The translations under genes and the position numbers were made by a program. Below, piece after piece: positions 16,971 through 24,438 of a stretch of 37,702 bases of DNA (position 1 is the stretch's first letter; each line of letters starts with the position of its first letter). The stretch is taken from positions 1-37,702 of the forward strand of contig CALYAD010000035.1 in the NCBI GenBank assembly GCA_944393415.1. Direction: 5' to 3'. The stretch is from an uncultured Clostridia bacterium. Lineage in GTDB: Bacteria > Bacillota > Clostridia > Oscillospirales > CAG-272. The notes below the pieces were generated by a model. It was not told the origin of the DNA and ran no database searches. It saw nothing but the letters and a program-made list of their open reading frames with translations.

Positions 16971-17077
16971 TCGTGAAAAAAATATTGCATCGTATTAAAA
17001 TTCAGACGGTTTCACTCATAAATTTTTTTGCTATTGCAAACATTCTATTTGAGCCGCCTATGGCAGCATGGAGATTA
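16971..17077 (+). promoter_or_regulatory. Leader element L5 (first of a tandem pair, not attached to a gene)
   Basis: Starts TCGTGAAAA, has the same 47-nt first-stem block as L6-L8 (ending TTTCACTC), AAATTTTTTTGC-TATT-GCAAA, a shortened spacer, GCCGCC-TAT-GGCAGC (17053-17067) and ATGGAGATTA. Instead of a gene, the next element L6 follows directly, 107 bp after the start of L5. One pair in each stem is mismatched, consistent with decay. Confidence 0.75.
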
Positions 17078-17208
17078 GCGTGAAAGAATAATCTGATCGC
17101 ATCAAAATGCAGATAGTTTCACGCATAAATTTTCTAAAAGTACATATGTACTTTTAGAAAATTATTCATATCTATTTGAGTCGCCAAAGGCGACATGAGG
17201 TGATTAAT
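17078..17208 (+). promoter_or_regulatory. Leader element L6 (before the O-antigen-ligase-like gene)
   Basis: The first stem GCGTGAAAG...TTTCACGC spans exactly 47 nt (17078-17124). The second stem is replaced by a perfect 36-bp palindrome (17128-17163) centred on GTACATATGTAC. The spacer TATCTATTTGA, the hairpin GTCGCC-AAA-GGCGAC (17180-17194) and ATGAGGTGATTAAT lead into the ATG at 17209. Confidence 0.82.
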
Positions 17209-18657
17209 ATGATAGATATGCTGAAAAAAACACATTCCTTTCTTGCGTGGGCGCTCGGAACTCCGGCGTTTAGCCTGCTTTTGCTTTTCGCCGCCGTGCT
17301 GACGACCTTTATGAGCGCGGAGGTATCGGGCGGAATATTTTTTATAACCGTCATATGTATACAGCTTCTCGTCTGCCGCGACACCTCAGTCACGCTGCTG
17401 CCCTTCCTGCTGACCTGTGTTTTTCTCTGCAACTGCTATGACTCCTTTAATGTCTTTATTGTTTACCTTCCGCTTGCCTTTCCTGTTGTGATCTGCCTTA
17501 TATTTCATTTTCTTGTATACAGGCGCGGCTTTTCGGTCGGAAAAAGCTTTCCGTCGCTCTGCGCCGTTGCGGCGGCGATAACGCTCGGCGGGCTTGGCAC
17601 GATTTCTCTCTCCGATTATTTCGCCCCGACCGCGTTATTTTATACCTTTGGCCTCGGTATAGGCATGGTACTCGTCTATCTCCTGCTCCGAAGCCGCTTC
17701 TCCCCCTGCGGGGAGGCTGTGGAAAACCCTCCGGCTATCCGGCTTTTCCGTCATAATATCGGAAATTCCCGCAGCGCCGGCGAAAAGCTGCGCTTTACCC
17801 TTGCCTTTGATATGTACCTGATGGGTATGCTGACCGCGGCGTGCATCGCCGCCATATATTTAAAAAACCTTGACGCTCTGAAAGAAGTTCCGGGATTCGT
17901 GTCTTTTCAGGCATCCAATAATTTCTCAACGTTTCTCATGTTCGCGCTTCCTTTTCCGTTTTACTTCACTATGAACACGGAGAAAAAACGCTGCGGAAGC
18001 CATATATTCCTGCCGTCCGATCTTCATCTCCTGTCCGCCGCCGTAATGTATCTGGCGCTTATACTGACCGATTCCCGCGGCGGACTTGTTTTCGGTACCA
18101 TAGAGGTCGCGGTATGCTATGTTTTTACCGTCTATATCAGGGGCGGCAGACGCCGTATACTGTATTATGTCTCGTCCGCGTTTGTCGCTGTCGCCGCGTT
18201 TATCTGCGGAAAAGCGCTGCTCGATCATTACGCCATGTCGTCCTACGGTCTTATCGGTGCGGGCGAGGCGAGAGGAGAGCTTATTTTACGCGCCGTCGAC
18301 GACTTCAAACGAAATATTTTTTTCGGAAGCGGTATCGGCTATACAGGAAATACAGATCTTTACGACCCGGCCAAGGGCGCTATGAATTGGTATCACGTTT
18401 ATCCGGCGCAGATAATAGGAAGCTTCGGGCTCTGCGGCATAGCGGCGTTTGCCTTCATGATAATAACAAGATTCAGGCTGTTTCTTTGCCGTCCCACTGT
18501 CTGGAGGCTTACGCTCGGGCTTTCATACATCGGTATACTTTTGATGAGTCTTGTCAATCCCGGAGAATTCTGCCCGATTCCTTATGAGATGCTTACCGTT
18601 CTGCTGTTTATATATATTGAGCTTTCCCATGAAGAGCAGCATGCGGAAAACGCTTAG
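17209..18657 (+). CDS. O-antigen ligase/polymerase-like multi-pass membrane protein
   Basis: A polytopic membrane protein of 482 residues with about eleven hydrophobic segments. The start is ATG 17209 (MIDMLKKTHSFLAW) with AGGTG 6 nt upstream, set by L6. In the second half it shows the Wzy/WaaL-type pattern: DSRGG before a helix, then a long loop with GSGIGYTGN and WYHVYPAQIIGSFGLCG, where the H...G..G motif is conserved in ligases and polymerases of surface glycans. A likely role is polymerisation or ligation of an undecaprenyl-linked glycan at the outer membrane face. No other cell-wall glycan genes adjoin it, so the substrate is open. Confidence 0.75.
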   Translation: MIDMLKKTHSFLAWALGTPAFSLLLLFAAVLTTFMSAEVSGGIFFITVICIQLLVCRDTSVTLLPFLLTCVFLCNCYDSFNVFIVYLPLAFPVVICLIFHFLVYRRGFSVGKSFPSLCAVAAAITLGGLGTISLSDYFAPTALFYTFGLGIGMVLVYLLLRSRFSPCGEAVENPPAIRLFRHNIGNSRSAGEKLRFTLAFDMYLMGMLTAACIAAIYLKNLDALKEVPGFVSFQASNNFSTFLMFALPFPFYFTMNTEKKRCGSHIFLPSDLHLLSAAVMYLALILTDSRGGLVFGTIEVAVCYVFTVYIRGGRRRILYYVSSAFVAVAAFICGKALLDHYAMSSYGLIGAGEARGELILRAVDDFKRNIFFGSGIGYTGNTDLYDPAKGAMNWYHVYPAQIIGSFGLCGIAAFAFMIITRFRLFLCRPTVWRLTLGLSYIGILLMSLVNPGEFCPIPYEMLTVLLFIYIELSHEEQHAENA

Positions 18658-18793
18658 GCAAAAAAGCTCCGCCTTTGCCCGGTTTACCTATTTCAATTAC
18701 TGATGACTCCGCCCCGCTGCCGGAGATCCGCAATTCGGAATTAAAACAAAACTATTCGCAAGCTGAAGACACATTTGATCTACGGTGATTTAT

Positions 18794-20251
18794 ATGGAAT
18801 ACCCCAGACTGCTATTTAAAAACGAAAAACTGCCTAAGGTTATGCCGGAAAACGTCCTCGAGGACCTCAAGCTTAACGCCCTGCTTCCCGAAGAGGTCAG
18901 CGGCTTTCTTTTGCGTGTCCCGGATAAGGAAAATATACTGCTGCGTCAGGAGCTGTTTTCCGTTCTTTTGAAAAACACGGATGCCGCCGACGGTATAAAA
19001 GCCCTGAAAACTCTGCTTTCTCACGGAGCGACACTTTACCGTGCGCTGAACCGCGCGACCTGTGAAAAGGCTGAAGCGTATATTTTCCCGTTTTTGCTTC
19101 GCGATATAACGGAATTCGAAAAAAAAGCCTCCGCTTTTTCCGGAAGCGGAGTACTGTTAACACGTTTCTCGGATTTTTTTTCCGATGTATGCGGAAAGAA
19201 CGATTTCGTCTCGGCAAGCGCATCGCTTGACGAAATACTTTCCTCTTTAGCTGACGCCTCCTCGCTGCTTTTAAAGACAGACGGAGACAACACGAAGGTA
19301 TTAAAGGAAAGCGCTGAGGATATGACCGCGTCGCTCGAAAGATGCGCAAATGAGCTTGGCATAACTCTCAGCCCAAGCGCCGCGCGTCCCTTTGAACTAC
19401 AGAAAAGCGTAGCCGAGGCGGCGGCAAAGCTTAGGCCGGAAATATTCGACAAAGCCACGGCTTTCTATCTCGAGTACCGCGCCTTGGTACACGGAGAGAT
19501 ATTCGGGTATCTTGAAGAGCTTGAATTCATTTCCGGGATATTGGATTTCACCCGCAAAACGGAAAACGCGGGCATACCTCATTCCTTCCCGTCGGTCACG
19601 GAAGAAAAAAAGCTTGATTTTAAAAATATATACGACGTTACACTGATTTTGAAGGATACTGAGAACATCGTGCCTAACGACGCTTTTTTCAGTCAAAAGG
19701 AACCGTTTTTTTACCTTACCGGGGCAAACGGCGGCGGCAAAACCACTTTTTTGCGCGCTCTCGGTGTAAACGCGCTTCTCTTCCTTGCCGGAGCGCCGGT
19801 ATTTTGTGAAAACGGGGAGGCGTGCGTGCTTGACTCGGTCTTCACTCATTTTCCTCGAGACGAGCGTTTTGAAGGCTCGGGGCGCTTTTTTGACGAGGTA
19901 CGCCGCGTGGACGAGATCCTCGCCGCCGCGAAAGGACAAAGCCTGATACTGCTCAACGAGACGTACGCAACGACCGGAGAGGACAAAGCGCTGGAATATA
20001 CCGCCGCTCTTGCGGATAAGCTGTATAAAAGCGGGAATTTCGGACTGTATATAACTCATCAGCATGAGCTGTCGGAAAACGTTATACCGTTTCTCGGGGT
20101 GATGATCGACGAAAGCGACAGTAACCGCCGCACCTACAAAATTGAAAAACGGCGTCTGCCTCCGAGATCCTTTGCCCGGGACATACTTGAAAAATACGGG
20201 CTTACACGTCAGGCGTTGGAAAAGCGTTTCGGTCTGAATAATGGTAAATGA
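18794..20251 (+). CDS. MutS-like ATPase (domain III/V only), first of a pair
   Basis: A 485-residue protein of the MutS ATPase superfamily. The start is ATG 18794 (MEYPRLLFKNEK) with GGTGA 5 nt upstream; the in-frame GTG at 18785 lies inside that site. About 300 helical residues (lever/clamp-like) precede the ATPase domain with Walker A GANGGGKTT (310-318), a Walker B-like LILLNE (near 383, Asn where MutS has Asp) followed by TYATTG in place of MutS GRGTST, and THQHEL. The N-terminal mismatch-recognition domains of canonical MutS and the Smr tail of MutS2 are absent. It is followed 94 nt later by a paralogue, suggesting a heterodimer. Repair, recombination control or a role unrelated to mismatches are all possible. 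Confidence 0.85.
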   Translation: MEYPRLLFKNEKLPKVMPENVLEDLKLNALLPEEVSGFLLRVPDKENILLRQELFSVLLKNTDAADGIKALKTLLSHGATLYRALNRATCEKAEAYIFPFLLRDITEFEKKASAFSGSGVLLTRFSDFFSDVCGKNDFVSASASLDEILSSLADASSLLLKTDGDNTKVLKESAEDMTASLERCANELGITLSPSAARPFELQKSVAEAAAKLRPEIFDKATAFYLEYRALVHGEIFGYLEELEFISGILDFTRKTENAGIPHSFPSVTEEKKLDFKNIYDVTLILKDTENIVPNDAFFSQKEPFFYLTGANGGGKTTFLRALGVNALLFLAGAPVFCENGEACVLDSVFTHFPRDERFEGSGRFFDEVRRVDEILAAAKGQSLILLNETYATTGEDKALEYTAALADKLYKSGNFGLYITHQHELSENVIPFLGVMIDESDSNRRTYKIEKRRLPPRSFARDILEKYGLTRQALEKRFGLNNGK

Positions 20252-20345
20252 TAATGCCTGTTTTCTTACTTACCGAATCCGTCAGGAGCACAGGCAGGCT
20301 TCCGAGCCAACGGAGAAACCAATAAAAGAAAGGAAGAACGTAAAA

Positions 20346-21809
20346 ATGCGGAACAGTATAAGCCTGCTTTATACCGGAGAGCGCGGCGAGTCGCTTCAGT
20401 CGGTACGGGACGCGGTATACAATTTGAATATTGACCGCATGGCGGAGTTTGCCGGCGGGAAAAACCGCGCGACAGAATATTTCCTAAACGTTCTTTGCGC
20501 GCCGCCCTCCGGTACCGCGGACGCGGAATACCGGGCGGAAATCCTTAAGGACTTTATTGCAAGCCCTGAGCTGCTTAAAGAGCTTATACAGCTTTTCAGG
20601 AGCTATGATAATCTCCGCGCGGAAAACGAGGAAATGACAAAGGAGATTTTCCGTTACGGGGTGCCGTCGTCTGCGCTCGGACTGCTCGACTGCACGTACG
20701 AGGAGCTGTATATAAACGCTCATTTCGCCCGGAGCGTAATCGCGTGCTTCGCCGAAATAAACGAGCTCTTTTCGTCGTTTGAGGTAAGCTCAAGGGGCCT
20801 TAAAAACATGAAGGAATTCTGTGTTTCCATGAAGGAGAGCCGGTGTATAGACGAGGTCGAGAGGGCTGCCGAGAGATTCCGAAGCGAAAGCGCGGGCAGC
20901 TATCGCTTTACCGTCAGATGCGAGCTTAACGAGGCAATGGAATCGGTAAGGTGTACGCTGTCGGATCTGTCCGAGGCGTCAAAGCAGGATAAAAAAGGTA
21001 TACGCGAGCTCTTCCGTAAGAAGCCCGGGATACCCGCGGAAATAGATATAGGATCCTCCGCGGCGGATAATTCCTGCTCGGCGGTCACGGCGGCGCTCGG
21101 CAACCTTTCCGCTCTTTTTTCCGATATAGCGCTGGAGATATACTCTGTTTTTTTCGGCATCGGGCAGGAGCTGCAGTTTTACCGGGTCGCATGTGACATG
21201 GCTGAAAAGCTGACCGCCTCCGGGCTTTCATATTGTTATCCGGAGGTACTGGAAAAGGAGGCGGACTGCCTGACCGCGGAGGGTATTTACGATATGCTGC
21301 TGCTTACCGAGGGAAAGAACAGCGACACGATCGTCCCGAACGATATAGATATGACCGCTCCGGGGATACTTGCCATAGGAGACAATAACTGCGGAAAGAC
21401 TTCCTTTCTGCGAGCCGTGGGAAGCGCGGCGCTTTTCGCGCAAAGCGGTCTGTTCGTCTGCGCCAAGAGCATGAGAGTCAGCGTCAGGTCGGGCATCTTT
21501 TCGCATTTCTCCTCCGCCGAAAAAGAGCTTACCGCCGGAGACGCCGCGGGGCGCTTTGAGGGAGAGGTGATGGATATAGCCAAAATAATCGACAGCCTTA
21601 CCCCCTATTCGCTGGTGCTGCTTAACGAGAGCTTTCAGACTACAGCTTACCGTGAGGGCGCCGAGGGAATGAAAGCGATACTTGATATTCTTCCGAAGAT
21701 CAAGGTAAGATACATTTTCGTTACCCATATGAAGGCCATATTCAAGCTTTTTGAGCCCGGAGAAGTAACGGTTTTGCGGGCGGATAAATATAAACTGGTC
21801 AGAGATTAA
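20346..21809 (+). CDS. MutS-like ATPase, second of the pair (diverged)
   Basis: A 487-residue relative of the preceding gene. The start is ATG 20346 (MRNSISLLYTGERGES) with AAAGGAAG about 9 nt upstream; an open frame reaching back into the neighbour's end lacks one. The N-terminal 300 residues are helical. The ATPase part has Walker A GDNNCGKTS (about 344-352), LVLLNESFQTT (about 420-430) and FVTHMKA, so the Walker B Asp is again Asn and the His-x-His of the first copy is missing. Each partner therefore has a different active-site variant, as in asymmetric MutS dimers. The N-terminal halves of the two proteins have clearly diverged. Confidence 0.83.
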   Translation: MRNSISLLYTGERGESLQSVRDAVYNLNIDRMAEFAGGKNRATEYFLNVLCAPPSGTADAEYRAEILKDFIASPELLKELIQLFRSYDNLRAENEEMTKEIFRYGVPSSALGLLDCTYEELYINAHFARSVIACFAEINELFSSFEVSSRGLKNMKEFCVSMKESRCIDEVERAAERFRSESAGSYRFTVRCELNEAMESVRCTLSDLSEASKQDKKGIRELFRKKPGIPAEIDIGSSAADNSCSAVTAALGNLSALFSDIALEIYSVFFGIGQELQFYRVACDMAEKLTASGLSYCYPEVLEKEADCLTAEGIYDMLLLTEGKNSDTIVPNDIDMTAPGILAIGDNNCGKTSFLRAVGSAALFAQSGLFVCAKSMRVSVRSGIFSHFSSAEKELTAGDAAGRFEGEVMDIAKIIDSLTPYSLVLLNESFQTTAYREGAEGMKAILDILPKIKVRYIFVTHMKAIFKLFEPGEVTVLRADKYKLVRD

Positions 21810-21835
21810 AAAACTTCAATTTCTTAAAGGGCATA

Positions 21836-21955
21836 AAGGGTTACGGCGTCTCCGTCTCGGACTTTTTCGAGCTTCAGCGAAGCGCCGAGACGTACGCCGC
21901 GTTAATTTGGGAATCATACATACACTTTTTTCAGGAAAAGTTTTGGGAAGATTAA
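21836..21955 (+). repeat. Interspersed repeat copy R4 (internally deleted)
   Basis: Shares GGCGTCTCCG, GCTTCAGCGAAGCGCCG and ACGTACGCCGCGTTA with R1-R3, then lacks the middle and ends near ACACTTTTTTCAGGAAAAG. CGTCTCGG and CCGAGACG form a perfect 8-bp stem here that is poorer in the other copies. It lies directly after the second MutS-like gene. Confidence 0.6.
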
Positions 21956-21980
21956 AAATTGTAAAAAAGGAGAATAGTTT

Positions 21981-23072
21981 ATGTTCAACGGACTTGGCAT
22001 GAATATTTCAAACCTTTCGCGCCTTTCGGACGCGCGCTCCAGATCGGTAAGCCCGGAGAATTTTACCGGGGAACCCGGCAAAGGAGGCATGGCGACAGAG
22101 GGCACCGGAAAAAACTGCGCCAGAGAAATGGGCAGGGGCTGGAAAATCTCCCCGAGCGTAAGCATCGCGCCGGGAGAGACGATCACTTTAGCTGATATAA
22201 GCGGACAGGGCGCTGTCCAAAGCATCTGGATGACCGGACAGCTTTCCCTTGAAAGTATACTCCGTATCTATTGGGACGGCTCCGACACCCCTTCGGTGGA
22301 GGTTCCGCTTCCCGCGTTTTTCGCACTGTTTACCAACAAGGCCGAAAACAACAACGGACTTTTCCCGCTTCTGACCTCCTCGGCGGTAATGGTCGCGCCC
22401 TGCCGCGGTATGAGCTGCTACTGGGAAATGCCGTTCAGAAGCTCCTTTCGGTTTACACTGGAAAACCGCTCGGCGCATAATCAGGTCTGCTACTATCAGA
22501 TCAATTACACTCTGACCGAGGTACCGGACGACTGCGCTTATTTTCACGCTCAGTACCGTCAAAGCTGCCCGGTCCCGTACATGGGAGTACATACGGTGCT
22601 TGACGGCGTAAAAGGCAAGGGGCAGTTCGTAGGCTGCGCTATGTACGCCGGACTCAATTCAGCCGGCGGCTGGTGGGGCGAGGGGGAGTTCAAATTTTAC
22701 ATTGACAGCGATACAGAGTACCCGACCATCTGCGGCACCGGCACCGAGGATTATTTCCTTGGCGCGTACAACTGGGATAACGGCGGTAAATATGAAACAT
22801 ATTCCGGACCGTACGCCGGAATGTTCCAGGTCATACCTTCAAACGGGCTTTACGCGTCTCAGATGCGGTTTTCCATGTACCGCTGGCATATACCGGACCC
22901 GATACGCTTTGAAAGCGGTATTAAGGTAACGGTTCAGGATCTGGGCTGGAGGAGCGACGGGCGTTATCTTTCCCGCCGAGACGATATCAGAACGGTCGCT
23001 TATTGGTATCAGTCGGCGCCCGCTTCCGACTTTCCGACGCTTCCGTCCGTCGAGGAGCTGGAGATAAACTGA
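21981..23072 (+). CDS. DUF2961 / GH172 family glycoside hydrolase
   Basis: A 363-residue protein of the DUF2961 family, which is now glycoside hydrolase family GH172. Characterised members act on difructose dianhydride I or release arabinofuranose from D-arabinan. The start ATG has AAAGGAG 8 nt upstream. Family landmarks are GRGWKISPSVSI, the jelly-roll core with RIYWDG near 90, CYWEMPF near 145 and the acidic active-site stretch GEGEFKFYIDSD...GTGTEDYF (about 232-258). No signal peptide. The next gene is glycerol-1-phosphate dehydrogenase on the same strand, 79 nt on. Together with the rhamnosidase-like and beta-propeller genes facing it, this suggests breakdown of a plant or bacterial furanose-containing glycan. 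Confidence 0.87.
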   Translation: MFNGLGMNISNLSRLSDARSRSVSPENFTGEPGKGGMATEGTGKNCAREMGRGWKISPSVSIAPGETITLADISGQGAVQSIWMTGQLSLESILRIYWDGSDTPSVEVPLPAFFALFTNKAENNNGLFPLLTSSAVMVAPCRGMSCYWEMPFRSSFRFTLENRSAHNQVCYYQINYTLTEVPDDCAYFHAQYRQSCPVPYMGVHTVLDGVKGKGQFVGCAMYAGLNSAGGWWGEGEFKFYIDSDTEYPTICGTGTEDYFLGAYNWDNGGKYETYSGPYAGMFQVIPSNGLYASQMRFSMYRWHIPDPIRFESGIKVTVQDLGWRSDGRYLSRRDDIRTVAYWYQSAPASDFPTLPSVEELEIN

Positions 23073-23151
23073 AATTATACACTTTTTGAAACCCCGGTCC
23101 GCTGAGGCGCACGCCTAAAACGGCAGCGCGGCGAAGGAAAGGAATGGTAAA

Positions 23152-24438
23152 ATGGAGCTTGACACACTTCTTGGGGGAAAAACAGACTGTGAGTGCGGCC
23201 GCGCTCACATATGCGGGATAAAACATATAAAAATAGGGGAGGGAGCGCTCGGCGCCCTCCCCGGACTGTTAAAAGTTTTTACGCGCGTCGCGGCGGTGTC
23301 GGATACAAACACATATTATGTATGCGGGGCAAAAGTAACGGATATGATCGGTGAAAAGCTGTTTTCCGAGACGGTTTTAGGCTCACCGGAAAAAAGACTT
23401 GTCCCAAATGAAAACACGCTTGCCCAATTGAAGGCAAACAGTATCGGCGCTGACATTATCGTCGGAGCCGGCTCCGGGGTGATAAACGACGTCTGCAAAT
23501 ACACGGCGTTTACACTTGGTATTCCGTACATAATAGTATGCACCGCTCCGTCCATGGACGGCTACGCCTCAAGCGGCGCCGCGCTAACTCTTAACGGCAT
23601 GAAGGTAACACTTCCCGCCAAAGAGCCCTATGCGATAATCGGAGACACCGGCATACTGCGCTCCGCTCCTATGGACATGATACGCGCGGGATACGGCGAT
23701 ATAATAGGTAAATTCTCCTGCCTTTGCGACTGGAAGCTCAGCCATATCGTTAACGGCGAGTACTTCTGCCCGTATGTATATGATATGACGCTGGAGAGCG
23801 CCAAAAAGATCTCACTCAGCGCCGAAAAGCTGATTTCCCGTGATCCGGGTGCGATCGAAGCGCTGACCAAAGCGCTTATCGAGGTGGGAATAGGTATGTC
23901 GTATATAGGGAATTCACGTTCCGCCTCCGGAAGCGAGCATCATTTCTCACATTTTTTTGAGATAACCGGACTGCTCGAAGACAGGGAGTGTCTGCTTCAC
24001 GGTCTGGACGTGGGATACTCAACGCTATGCGTACAGATTATGCGGGAAAAGATAAAGTCGTTGCCGCCTGATTACGTACCGAAAACAATGAACGCCCCGG
24101 AGCGCATCAGACGCACCGAGGATATTTACGGCGAGCTTGCTCCGTCGGTTTTAGCGCTGCAGGAAAAGACCGGTCTGTATTCACAGGACCGGTCCGTTTC
24201 TTACCGCGGTAAGTGGGAAAAGATTCTATCCGTACTTTCGGAGGCGCCCACGGTGACGGAGACCGAAAAGCTGCTGACGCGCGCCGGATTTGACATCCCG
24301 GCGTTTTACTCCTTCTACGGCGCGAAAAAGCTATCGGACGCCGGACTTTTCGCGAAGGATCTTAAGGATCGATATACCGTTTTGTGGCTGTACTGGGATC
24401 TTTTTTCCGGTATCCCCGAGCGCTCAGACCCGGTCTGA
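23152..24438 (+). CDS. egsA: sn-glycerol-1-phosphate dehydrogenase (AraM/EgsA type)
   Basis: An iron-ADH-superfamily enzyme that interconverts dihydroxyacetone phosphate and glycerol-1-phosphate with NAD(P)H. At 428 residues it is slightly longer than B. subtilis AraM. The nucleotide-binding motif GAGSGVIND is at 105-113, the substrate region APSMDGYASSGAAL at 132-145, and probable metal ligands are Asp183 (GDIIGK), His263/264 with His267 (SEHHFSHFF), and His283 (LHGLDVG). GGAAAGGA stands 8 nt before the ATG. In B. subtilis the gene belongs to the arabinose operon, and here it follows a GH172 gene, so a pentose-glycan context recurs. Its final 15 bp overlap the convergent rhamnosidase-like gene. 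Confidence 0.9.
   Translation: MELDTLLGGKTDCECGRAHICGIKHIKIGEGALGALPGLLKVFTRVAAVSDTNTYYVCGAKVTDMIGEKLFSETVLGSPEKRLVPNENTLAQLKANSIGADIIVGAGSGVINDVCKYTAFTLGIPYIIVCTAPSMDGYASSGAALTLNGMKVTLPAKEPYAIIGDTGILRSAPMDMIRAGYGDIIGKFSCLCDWKLSHIVNGEYFCPYVYDMTLESAKKISLSAEKLISRDPGAIEALTKALIEVGIGMSYIGNSRSASGSEHHFSHFFEITGLLEDRECLLHGLDVGYSTLCVQIMREKIKSLPPDYVPKTMNAPERIRRTEDIYGELAPSVLALQEKTGLYSQDRSVSYRGKWEKILSVLSEAPTVTETEKLLTRAGFDIPAFYSFYGAKKLSDAGLFAKDLKDRYTVLWLYWDLFSGIPERSDPV

Noticed and set aside
16971..17208. CRISPR array or ordinary tandem repeat
   Set aside because: Only two imperfect units without spacers of constant length, and related copies are scattered before other genes.
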